A stretch of DNA of 64,000 nucleotides from the NCBI RefSeq assembly GCF_004210375.1, contig NC_134831.1, positions 44,984,035 to 45,048,034 of the forward strand, written 5' to 3'. Origin of the DNA: Tachypleus tridentatus (Eukaryota; Arthropoda; Merostomata; Xiphosura; Limulidae). The notes under the pieces are model-generated. The model worked only from the letters and a program-made list of their open reading frames with translations. It was not told the DNA's origin and did not search any database. The position numbers were made by a program, and so were the translations under genes. How positions within the stretch are numbered: position 1 is the stretch's first letter; every line of letters starts with the position of its first letter. Positions 11,598 to 24,300 of the stretch are shown in pieces.

Positions 11598-12300
11598 AAT
11601 AAGTTTGTATCTGTTATTTGGGCAGAATTCGAGACCTTTACTAAGCGAGCTGAGTTCTGCTTCAGAGAAAGTTATGTCTGAAAGGCTAACTACGTTAGAT
11701 ATATGGGGAGTATTCATTGTTACCTGTACGATTTATGACGTCACTGTTATTTCCAACAGATTTGTTAGTTTACAAAGGCTTATATGCTTATTAGTGGATA
11801 AAGTGTTTAAAAATATTTTTAAATTGTTTATTGCGAGATAAAGGGATTTTGATAGTATCTGGTAGAATGTTTAATAATATGGTAGTTTCTTTATGATAAT
11901 GAAAAGGATACGAAAGAATGTTATTAGAGGTAATTGGTAGAAAGTTGATTTTTGTTTAGAAGGAATCTATCAATTTTCTTTGTAAATTTTTTAGTTCTTT
12001 TTGTCCCATGTGATAATAATGGTAAATTTATTTATCTAGAATATCGACATAATGTTTTAGTGACATTCCTTTGTTCTAAGGTGTTTTCAAGGGTCTGTTG
12101 AAGAAGCTATAGTCATGTGTTCCTTTTGTGATTGGTGCGAGAGTAAGAGATAACGTTTTAATTTTTATGTTATATACTAGTAACGTGATACGTTAATAAT
12201 GTCTTGTGTATTTCTCAGCGAGTTTTCTAAGTTTCTGAAATAGTCGCTTTCTGTTGTAATTAAGTAATTCGCCGCTTAGTTCACGTTGAATGTTGACAGA

Positions 12301-15167
12301 TGTTGGCGTGAGAGTAGGGAAATTTAACAGAAGAAAATTGTGAGTAGCTTTAGACTGTACTGTGTATTACACATTGATCAGTGCATTGCTGGTCATTGTG
12401 AGAGCCGAAACTATAAGATGATGGACTGGTGTCTTCTAGTGAAGGTAATTCTACGAAAGACTGACTGACTGACTTGTGGGGATTGTAGTGTGACACATGC
12501 AGTGTGTTTACACTAATACTGATTTTGTGTAGTTTTAGAATATAGGGAATGGAAGGGTTTGTGGAAAAATAAGAACGAACAAAAGAAGCACATGTAAAAC
12601 GGATGTTGCTGTTTGTGGAATGTGATGTTCTTGAGGGGAAAGTGTGATTTGTTGTTTTTCTAGCAGAACTAAAGAAGAACTTGGAGGTTCACTATGGGAG
12701 TGAACGAGGTTTTATTTGGGTGGATCGAGTGATAGATGTATTATAGTGTAAGACGTTGACAGCTTATAAGGAAAGGAGAAATGTAGATTTGAACAGACAA
12801 AGATAAAATAGCTATTAGAAGTAGGAGACAAGTTTTATTATATTTATCTGACAGTAAAAAAAAATTAGCGCTTAAAGAAAAAGCATGCTGGTTGTCAGGT
12901 AACCAACACGGGAATATTTTGCAAACTGGACAAAACTATCTGTTCAATAAGCAGTTCTAAGTTGAAATCACCTGGTTTTAGATCTTCAGACATTACACAA
13001 AAATATGCATCTTAAATATTTGTAAAGTGAAATGATTTTACTTTATTTAATATCTACAAACGTAAACTTATAAAATTTGTAATGCATTTCACAAAGACTG
13101 TGTATTGAGGTCAAGTCTCAAGTTCAGTAGTTCTACTCAAAAACCAAGTATCTATTTTTCAGAAGAGAATATTTTAAATTGATATCTCAGTTATGAACAT
13201 TCTCAGAATTTTTACCATTTTACAAAAAACATGGATATTTTTACACCACCCAATACAATAACTCCCACTACTTCCTTAAAAATATTGCTACAAAATAGAA
13301 ATTTAACACGTGCTAAAATATACTGAGTCCAACCATTGTATACTTCAACACAAGCTAAGTAATACATGAAAAATTATTTCAAGGGTGCAGTGTTGACAGG
13401 TGATATTTCACATTTTATACTGTATGATTTTAATAAAAATGATCGAAAAATATAGGAACAATAATTACATATTACAGAATTTCATATAATTATACACTTC
13501 TTTTACAATATTTACTTAAAATTTCAAATATATAGATTAAATTATACTTTTAAAGCATATTAATTATTAGCAATGTTTGATAACAGAAGGGATTCTATAT
13601 CTGTATCTATGATGGTTTGTTTTTTAAATTCTAAATCCCATTAATACAAACAAATAGGACACAATGCAATTCCTCCAACATATACTAATCTCTTTTTTTA
13701 TTATTAAATGCAGGAGTTGAACAAATATCCTAGAGTAAAAAAAATCTATTGGACATAAATTTACATATTTGATTTCCCCCAATGAAACAAACTGAATCAA
13801 TGTAATTTTCACTGATATTCAGTTTTCCAATGAGATTCATCTTTTTTTTCCATCTGAATTAAGGGACATAATAGTTAATTCTTACATTAAACATACTTCT
13901 ATATTGAGTTTAAAATACTATAGTTAATCTGACAATGTTCTATTCAGAAAAACAGACCATATTAAACAGTATTGCACAGAGAAATTAGAGTGGTATCCAA
14001 ATCACTTAAAAAGTCACACAAAAGTTCATTTTTCTTGTTGCAATGGAAGAATAGAATTTAATTTTCTAAAAAAAATGACAAGGCAGAACTAATATATGGC
14101 TAATGCAAATTTAAGTTTCACAGATGTACATGCTTTTATATGAAATAATGGAATGTTACTATATTTTCTATCATTACAAATATCTGGTACTTGAAGAATA
14201 ATCTGTTTTCTTTTGAAAATTCACTGTGGAATCTAAATAATGCTAAAAGTATGTCTTTGAGAAAAAAAGTTAAAAGAAAATCAACAACAGACTGTACTGA
14301 TAAAATGTTTTGATAAAATAGATTTACAGATCAAATACTTCATTCAACACTAGTAGACATAAATAATTACAAGAATTTGATATTTTCTACAAGTCTTAAC
14401 TTGTACATACAAATGAGGTGATACAGATATAGTAAAGCCTCCTGAGGGTAATTTTATACCATCTTTCAAAGTCTGATCCAAAACTATTTTTTTTATGACA
14501 AACAGTTCAGTAACAAATATTTAATCTGACTAGGTGAAACTCCTGTGAAACCAAACTTCTTGTAAAAGAACACTACTTGTTTAACCCAATATCTTTTTGA
14601 AAACAAAATACTGATGTTTTTACCTATAGATCTTAATCAAAGAAGTATATCACAAATGAAAAATACTCATTACCAAATATGAGAAATAAAACATTGCCTT
14701 ACACTTTTTCCAGTAACAAGTCTTAATATTTTCTACAAATCAAGCTGACAGAATTAGTAATTTTTTTATTATACCTGAGAAACAAAACTAAAACATTATG
14801 TAGTACTGTAAGTGGCATGCTCTAATAAGGAGTTAATATGAATAAACTCACAAATTTATAAATGTTTTTAATACAAAAAAATATTTTAGAAAAATGAACA
14901 TAAAACTAACTGAACAAAAAAATGAAGATATTAATTTATATGCTACCTATATACCCCTAAGTTACATACTTCATTTAGAACTCAAGTGTTTATGAATTAA
15001 GAAATTTAAAATAATGTGTTCAGAGCTATCAAACATGGTTTTCTAATGGGTTCTATCAGCCTTATAAGCACATTCTATACAATATAATTTTTGGTGTTTT
15101 TTGTTTTGTAAAAACAAAATAAAGATAAATTTAAATTAGATTGAAGATTAATATAAATATGCAGCTT
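12301..15167. other. 3' flank and probable 3' UTR of SNAP29
   Basis: 12.3-12.8 kb is nondescript. From about 12.8 kb to the stop codon at 15168 the sequence is uniformly AT-rich and free of the SINEs that crowd the neighbourhood, which would fit a long 3' UTR, but there is no direct proof. The minus-strand frame at 13624-13812 has no homology signal. Confidence 0.4.
14765..14770 (-). terminator. Candidate polyadenylation signal for SNAP29
   Basis: AATAAA on the minus strand, about 400 bp past the stop codon. In such AT-rich DNA the hexamer occurs often by chance, so this is only a candidate. Confidence 0.25.
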
Positions 15168-15334
15168 TCACTTCTTCAATATTCTATGAATTTGACGGTT
15201 CTGATGTTCTAGTGTGTCATCAGCTCGATCGACCTTCCCTGTAATTCGATATAAAGTCTCATTCTGGTCATCCAGTTCTTCTCCAAGCCCTTGAGCCAGT
15301 TGGGTTAATCGGCTTAGACCTTCACTCATATTCG
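15168..15334 (-). CDS. SNAP29: SNAP29 coding exon 4 (terminal)
   Basis: Residues 225-279 and the stop: NMSEGLSRLTQLAQGLG, zero-layer Gln in LDDQNETL, ending HRILKK and TGA. The acceptor is a long pyrimidine tract ending TTCTTCAG. Split codon A|CG (Thr) joins it to exon 3. Confidence 0.95.
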
Positions 15335-18300
15335 CTGAAGAACAAAAAAAAAAAAAGTGTATTTCTATAGCATCTAGGCAGCTAACCTCATTCAAATGAA
15401 AAAAAAAAAAAAACATTTTTATAACTACCAAAACTGGAAATTTACTAGTTATTCAATGAGGTAACAATTATTTGCTGTTCTACTGTATAATTTCTTCTAA
15501 ATAAATTTTTACACTACGAAAATAAAACTAGAGTTTTACACAAATTAGAGAAACCCTATAGACAGAGTGATTTTGGATGTTGTTGTTATTGTCTTTTGGC
15601 ATTTTATGATGCAAAGCAACTAGGCTATCTGTGCCAAACAAATGGTAAAAAACAAACAGTAAAATTATTATAAAGTGTAAAAGGAAATCAAGTTAAAACA
15701 AAACCAGTGTCCCAATGTCTGATAAAAATTGAAATAAAATTAAAAAGACCAATGGCCCTTACAAAGTTAAAAACATTTGTAATGTGGACAGTGTTACCAT
15801 TGCCAATGACACTGTCCAAAATCAGGGATAAACCCATGGTAAAAACATGTCACCTTCCCCTCAGAGGTCACCACATACAACAAACATTTGAGTGGATGTT
15901 CAGATCCAAGGGGAGGTAAACTGAAAGTACAGAACCTTTTCTGGAGGTCCCCTCACCATGTATAGGAATCCACCTTGAGGGGCCAGTTAATGGCATTAAT
16001 TTTTTACACTTTCACTATAAAAAAAAAAAGAAGTCAAATTGTGACACTACACAGCCAGGCTCACTAAGGACATTAAAATGAGTGTAAAGAAAGTTCAATG
16101 AATGGCATTAATTTTTTAAATTTTGATTGCAAACAAAAGTAAAATAGTGACATTATATTTTAGTCTCGATTGTTGACCAAGTAAAACTTAAAGTGGCATT
16201 ACTTTTAAACTGACTATGCATAAGTATGGTTAGTGATATAATATAGGTATTAATTTAACACTATATTTGGGCAACAAGTGGAAGTTGATGTTCAATTATT
16301 CTCACACGGAACTAATCTCCCACTTTGTTTAATGTAGACATCTTCAAGTACAACAATTTAGGGTTAAGTTACATATTTTAATCCTGAACTGTTGTAGACA
16401 AAAATTTACCATACACACAATGTTGTATAACAATGGAACAAGCTGAAAATAAGATTAATACTCTTTAATGGGTTTCTCCTTATAAATATTCATGAAACTA
16501 TTCTACTGAAACTAAATTAACTGATTTTCTGTTAAAAATAATTGTCTTTAGATTTCATATGATAAACAGATATAAGTTTACTATTTGTTAAGAAAAGCTG
16601 TTATGCTACTAGGTAAGCTCTTTACACAGATTAAAATAATTCATAAGGTGGAAATCAAAGTATAATAACAAATACCAAAGTAAAAGTATTATGCAATAAT
16701 GTTTACATATCTTTTAAGTTTTTTTTACCAAGTTTTTTGGAAGTATCAAAAACCTAAGAAATAATTAATTTTACAAGCATCAATAACATAATAATCTTTA
16801 GAACAAGTTTTTGTTGTTACCATGGAACTTTAGGAAGAACTCATTAAAATAATTCAGATATTATAATTTTACAGTACAGGCTAGAAGAAACCATACAAAC
16901 ATGTGGAAGCTGAAAAATAAATGAAATATCTTAAGACTTAGTGGTACTTAGCAGTGTTTAAGCAGCATGTTATAAAAGTCAGTGCTTCCTATCTAGCTAG
17001 GTCTAGTCATAATTAAACAGGAAACTTCTTGTTTGTGTTAAAGATGTTTACAACTTAATGGTATTATGTATTATTTTTCATCCACGTCAACCAATTTCTA
17101 AAAACCACAGGTATCACCAAGTTAGTTAGAAATCAACATTTATTTCATATAACTTTCTATTTAGTAATGAAATTTTTTGAACTATTAAAGAATAACATTA
17201 ACTTGCCATAACTATTTTTTACTAAAGCAATCTTACCTGAAGCAACAGTAGTCGTGTTTGTAGATCATAGTGTAATAATTAACATATCAAGTAAAAGCCA
17301 CATTATCACTGAGACAAATTACACATGAATAATAGATACCACTGTGATTAGTTTTGTAACAAGTCACCATTAGGACACACTTGTGAGTGATGTACAAGCT
17401 GAATGTATGCATACCATCGCGTACAGTCACATAAATAAAATAAGTACCACAAATATTTTGATTACTTAGATAGTTGGAATAATCAAAAACAGTAATAACT
17501 GGAACTACTGATTCTGATTAATTTGATATTTTGTATATTACAACACTAATTGATTACTCTGAACTAATAAAAAATAATGATAATAAACCATAATGGGAAT
17601 ATTTCAGTTACTTGACAAGTTTACATGACACTAACTGATGTTCAAACATAATAATAATGATAATAAACCATAATGGGAATATTTCAGTTACTTGACAAGT
17701 TTACATGACACTAACTGATGTTCAAACATAATAATAATGAAAATAAACCATAATGGGAATATTTCAGTTACTTGACAAGTTTACATGGCACTAACTGATG
17801 TTCAAACATAATAGGTTATTTTAAGTGATTGATCTAATCATCCAGTTCTATTTAATACATTTACTAATTTTGTCTTTAGTTATGAATTAGTCCATAACAA
17901 TTGAAGTTTCTAACATGAAATATTATACAGTAATAGATCAAGTTCCAAAATGTTGAGTCAACACACATATTTTCCTTTTAACTGCTAAGCATTATTTGCT
18001 TCCTCGTGTGTTTTGCAGGATTCCTGTAAAAATTACCAATTAAGTATACTATTGAGATTCTGTTCATTATAGTATCATAAGGCTATCAAAAAAGTATCTT
18101 ATAATTTGTCAAGATACATAATAATTTGAAGTTTAGGTTGAAGGTTGGGAGAAAATGACAGTACTTATGGTATCTCTTGTGATTCTGCTAAGTATGTGTT
18201 TTCTGAAACCATTATTTTAAGATACTGAGCTATAATTACAATATAGAATTATTTAAGCACTATAAGGATAATCAAGTGAGAAAATTAATTATTATGACAT

Positions 18301-21300
18301 TACCTTTATGTAAGGTTCACCCAGTATCAAATCACTGTTTATAGACTCAACTGTTCTAAAATTATATAGTTGTTACTTTAAATACAAAAACATCAAAGTA
18401 ATTTACTGAATGCAGCCAGTGGTTCCTGGCTGAGCAAACTTACTTAAATTTTTATTAAACTTTTCTTCATACTCTTGAGCTTTTATACTGTAAGCAGAGT
18501 CAGCTGACTGGCGAACTGCTGGTGTTGATCCTGTAAACTCAAGATCATCAACTGCTTCACTAAATCCTGAGGTGTCCAGCCCACGAACCCTCAACCCAGG
18601 ATGTGATGACAAATTTGAAGTTGCACCTTCCTCCTTGATCTTGGTTACTTTTGACATCAAGGCACCAGGTTTTTTGTCTTCTGGTTCATCCATTCTTGTT
18701 TGTACTCCTGTACCACTGAAGTAGTTCTTGATACTTCCAAACAAACTCTAGTAATCAAATGTACAATATTATTAATAGTATTAACAACATAGTCATTTGG
18801 AAATTAGAACTTTTTCTTCTTTCACAAATGAACTCTGTGTAACTTTGCTGTAACTTAGAAATACTTAACTATAATCACATCATCTTGAGGGATCCTGACC
18901 CTAAGCTATCCAGTTTAAATTGGATGTTATAAAAGAACAAAGAGGAAAAAAAGTAACAGATGATAAACAGCTACTAAATTCATCCAACAAATCAACACAT
19001 TCCTCCACATTCAAAATATTTTCCAAGAAAAAATTTGAAACTAAGATTTGTTTTTGTTCTGTCTGTCCCAAAGCATCTAACCTATATAAAAATATACATA
19101 TAGTGATAGGTGTAAAGGGGCTGAAAACCTTATACATATAGTGAGTGTTGATATAATAAGCCTAAAGTAAAGACACAGTGTGATATCACCTATCCTACAG
19201 CATCAGAAAGGAATATATAGAGCCATAATGCTTTTCCCACCACATCTAGTTTCCACCATGTTTTTGTCACAAATTAACTCATTTTCCTGTAAGAAAAGTC
19301 CTTGAAAGTGGGATTGTGTAATAGATGTATATCTAACTATATAATTAACATTCAAATGGTGATAGTTTTAGACTGAAATTGATCATAACTTACAAAGCTA
19401 AATTTGTGAACAATAATTATGGGTTTACTCAAGGCCGGATTAAGGGTTTTATTGGCCCTAGACTTTTCAACTTATAGAGGTTCCCTTGAGACAGAATCTC
19501 TATGTGCAATACATTTATAGCACATTTATACATTTATAGCTTGAGGCCCTAGGCTTCAGCCCAGTAAGCCCATACCTTAATCTAGGGTTGGGTCTACTTG
19601 TAAAAGTAGATAATTAGGGATATGGTGTGATACATGTAAAGAATGGGTAAAGGAGAAAACCGTTTTAATTTAACTTTGTACGTCTTAGTATAATACCATA
19701 TTATAACAAAACCTTACATCTATAATCTGTGAAAGCAGTCTAATAGAAAATAACTATAACTGGATTTACTGTAGAAATGTAAAGGAGGTCACATTAATTT
19801 CTACACCTGTCTTTACTAATATGCAGCAGTGGTACACATTTCAGTCATGGGTTTCATATTTGTATTTTCAAAATGGATGGTAAACAAAGTTGGAAACTAA
19901 AATATTATCACAGAAAAAAGACAGCAGAAGGGAAAAGTTTCTTAAAATTTTTTTTTTTTTTATTCCAGGTATAATATAATTTGTTAATGTAGAACACATG
20001 TGAAAAACAGTAGTCAAAGAATCTATTAGGTTTATTGTTAATTTCTAGCATAAAATGATTTAAAAGGTGGAAATTGAGAACATTTGGATGCAACTAATCG
20101 TTGCTCTATAAGGTTTGATGTTGTGCTGCATATGGAGATCAGAATAATAATATTTTGATTACATTTAAAAAAACAAATTTTGAAGGTATAAAAAAATTAT
20201 GTATTGTGAACTGAACAGCTGAAGTATTGAGTAAGACTGATAAAACATTGAAAATTCTTAAAGATATTTTTTATATATCAAAAATAAAAAAAAGCTTAAC
20301 TACAAAACAGAACCAGGCTGGCTCACAAAGGATATAAGATAAAAAAAATTAAAGAACAGCACCATAATTGAGGAAATTGAGAAGATTATAGAATACAAAG
20401 AAAGTTGGCCAAATAGTGAAGTAGGACATCAAAAAGGACATGTGACTAAAGGATGGTTGAACATGTAAAACTTAACAGGAGGACTTCTTTAAATACAGTA
20501 AGTGTAAAAAAATATTAGGATGGATGTAAGTCTGATGACTTTGGTTAGGCTATTAAATTCTGCTCTGTCTTCAGCTTTTACACAAAGATTTAAGCAGTAC
20601 TCCTCATCTTAAACAATTGACAGATGGAAACAAAATCAAACAATATGATAACATTAATTCTGAGCCTGTTGATAAAAATTGGGAAGATTAAATAACAATA
20701 ACATTCCTGAGTCAGATAATATTTCCCCAAGAATTTTGAAGGAAGTTACAGATTTAATAAGTGAGCCACGTACTACTATTTATCATCAGTCCTTGAATGG
20801 GGGCAGGTACCAGAGGATCGAAAGTTGACTAATGCTATTTCTCTTTTGAAAGGAGGTGATAAAAACTGTCCCACTAATTATAAACTCATTAGTCTTACAC
20901 AGGCTCATAGGGCAGATTTCCCAACTGAGGATCAGTACCCTAACCCCTCTGAAAAAGTAACACCATATCTTTGTTATTAAGAATCAAAAAACATAAATAT
21001 AAATTTTCAGTACCCTGACTGCTCTGAAAAAGTAACAACATATATTTGCTTTTAAGAATCAAAAACCACAAAAAAATTTTTCATTGCAGCAATTTTTTTT
21101 TACTTTCCTAATGCATATAACATAAGACCAAATAAAATTCAAATAATCAGCAAGTTTTCATGATTCTTCTGATGAGCAAAAGCATTGATCATCTCTTCCA
21201 TTTTGTTCTCCATCACAAAATTTATCATTTCCCGTTTAATATTCAAAATGGTGACATAGGACAGTCTGTATTGTCCAATGGTAAAATATGAGTAAGTTTT

Positions 21301-24300
21301 GATAAAAAGCAGAGGAATGATCAGTTTTTTGAAACTGATATCTCCTTTTCCTTAATTATTTCTTTTATGTCTTTCATTAAATTTGTGACTTCGTTCCATA
21401 GCTTCAAAAAAATTTACGTTTGTCTCTAGTGATGTAAGGTTATTGATTGTCGCATCAGCAGATTTTATGCCCAAAATAATATCCATTTTTCTTATTGAAG
21501 GTAAGATGACAAAGATGAAGTTTTACTTAGTTTTTTCCAAAACTAGGACAATGAAGATGAATTCTAACTCACAGATTGAAACTAAAATGCCTTTATCCAT
21601 GGTCAAAGTGCTGGGAACGTTTAAAGCAATTTTAGGAAGGGTGAGAATTATAGCTTCAATGCTGTTCTTCAAGCAGGTCTCACTCTGAGACGGAAGTACA
21701 ATGAGTTTCTCTCCCGATGTTTTTGAATTTTCTGAAAAATTTGGTGATGCTTGGAACTTCCCTTCACAAAAGAATAAATTGATTGTATTGTCCCTAGAGT
21801 GTTTCTCAGTGATTGAGTTTTATTCAGGGTTTTTTTGAACGGCAAGGTTAAGCAAGTGTCCAAAACAATGGACATAACTTGATTTTGGAGCCACAGTTTT
21901 GTTTAGACTTTGAAGCCCAGCATGCTCACCTTTCATGTTACCGGTGCCATCGTATCCTTGGCCAACTATCAAAGAAAGATTGAGACACCGTTGCACTAAC
22001 GTTTCTGTAAGCAATTCCAAAAGGGCTTGGGCTTTCATTGATTTCAACACGAAGAAGCCTAAAATATTTTCTTTAATGACAACTTCTGAAATGTAGCAAG
22101 ACAGAAAGTTGCTCGTTGCAACTGACATCCATGGTTTCATCTGTGATGACAGAATAAAAACTACAAGATTTTAATCTATCGGTTATTAATTTTTCTCACG
22201 TTCATCGCAATCAGATTAAAACTTCATTTTGAATATCTCAACTCAACCATTGTTTATGTCAGCCAACTGAAACGATAAACTTTTCCTTAAACTATGGAAG
22301 ATCCCTACTTTGCAGGTGCAAAAGTTCAAGAAAATTCACTTTATTTACATCAGAAGAATCACATAGATTAAGACAATCTTCATGGTCACCCCTAATGGCA
22401 ATGTTTTGCTTAGAAAGAAAAACGTGCATTTCTATCACTTTTAAAAGATAATGTCTACTCATTTGTACTTCATTTTCTCTTTGGTTTTTGGCTTAAACTT
22501 GTACAGAGCTCTGAAGAATTTCTGTTGCTTTTGAACGGATCCATGTTATTATTCAATTTTGATGGCTCACACATTTAGGACGTTTTTGTAATTTTTCTGA
22601 TTTTGACCATTTAATGAACTCGCATGTCTTACAAGATTTTGGAGCAAACTTTTCACAAGGGTAACAAGTTACAGAATCAGAGCCTTGATGATAAGATACC
22701 CAAGGAAATTCTTTATACCACTTAGATTGAAATGATCCGGAAATCCCGTAGATAATCCGAGATGGGAATTTGGAAAGTTGTAGTTGTTGTGGACCAGCAA
22801 ATTAAAAATCACTAACTTTTTCTGCCGACTGATCTTTCAGAATAGTTTCATTTTGACCACCTTCTGAATCGTAACTGGATGAATCAGTATTTACTATGAG
22901 AGGTTTCATGTCTTCTGAAATAGTTTCTTCCTGAAAATCATGTGCCTCTTTTTAAACATTGCTTTCGAATTTTGTCAAAACTGGGTCAGCCATACTGATA
23001 TAGGTGATATACATTTAGGAGATGGGTTTCATATTTGTATTTTAAAAGTAGGTGGTAAACAAAGTTAGAAACTGAAATATTATCACAGAAAAAAGACAGC
23101 AGAAGAAAAAACTTTCTTACAATTTGTTTGTTTTTTTAATCCAAGTACAATATAATCTGGTAATGTAGAACACGTGTGAAAAACAGTAGTAAACTTTATC
23201 AAGGTGTTAAAAAATCACATGATGTTGAGAAAGTGTCAGACATTTGCTTCAATATTTTTTTGGTAGTTATATTTTCGAGAACTGTTTAGATCACACTGGG
23301 TGAGTATCTGACATTGTATCAAATTACTTTTTATAAGTATCATATGTAAACTTATTTTGATTTCATTTTTTGTGTTCTACTATATAAAAACAAAATATAT
23401 TTCTCAATATACAAAAGTTTGTGGGTTGAATGAAAAAATGTGTCAATAAATATTTCTTACATGAATGTCCCTCACAGGACTAAACTGAAATGACCTACAG
23501 TCTGGTATACATCATATATCTGAAGGTATGCAACCTGTTGTTAGTTAAGCATTTACAATAATGTACTTAGAAACACCAAAACCAACTCACTTGTATGACC
23601 ATAATAGAATGTTCAGAATGATAAGCAACTGGAATGCAGTCTGGTGAGGGAAACTACACTTATCATTTTCATCGGTATTAAAACAGTCACTTATAACAGT
23701 ATATGTTTAATTGAAAATAAAATAATAAAGATTAGAACAAAATTTATCTAACCTTTCACTCCTTGCTTGGGAGTCAAATAGCAATAGATTAACATGCTCT
23801 CTCTTTATCTATTTTTACAACACAAATAGAAATCATTGAACCAGTTATAAATGATACTGTGCTAGAAATACCAAGGATTAAGTGAAGTGAAATCCAGGTT
23901 TATGTTAGTAAAAATCCTGCAAGTTAACATTATGAAAAGCAGTAATATGGTGTAAATTGGTAAAAACACACATTATTAAGAATAACATATCTACACTATA
24001 CTAGTATACTGCATATCTAACATATATAAAAGCCAATGTCTGACACTTCATGTCACACTTTATTCTTCAAACTAGAAAGAGTCATAAAAACCAAAATGCA
24101 TTTATTTAGGTAGAATAGCTCAATTAATGTCTGGCCATTATGATTTTAGTGATGAAAGTGCAAGAAGGGTGTCATGATACCTTATAAATGTAGTGAGTAT
24201 TGATATACTAAGCCTTACAATAAAAGCATAGTGTGGAACCACCTAGTCTAGAGTCAAATGCATAAAATTGATTACGAAAGTAAAAATATTGCTCAATTTT

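Larger units (their letters stand above)
9230..12300 (-). mobile_element. Penelope-like retroelement 1 (RT plus GIY-YIG), decayed, with nested insertions
   Basis: Minus strand, N- to C-terminal. At 11640-11600 the block LSSLSKGLEFCPNN matches the Penelope-like N-terminal L-x-x-G-L-x-F-x-P motif. At 10510-10440 comes GIPCTLPSDINDT. At 10430-10210 LYTNIPHDEGLETL, LTLNNFEFN and KMAPSYANIF are RT fingers and palm. At 10140-10100 CYIDSIHFIWT is the catalytic motif, where Y-x-D-D has become YIDS. At 9930-9850 ITYSQALRIRKICS is diagnostic of the family. At 9540-9250 CNNAHCQSC and a degraded GIY-YIG endonuclease end follow. Frameshifts and stops abound. A SINE B (10651-10771), a hAT MITE (11175-11317) and a SINE A (11340-11597) are inserted in it. 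The outer limits are approximate. Confidence 0.78.

Noticed and set aside
18901-19141. Overlapping frames on both strands near 19 kb
   Set aside because: Lie in SNAP29 intron 2, no motif on either strand, composition typical of non-coding sequence.
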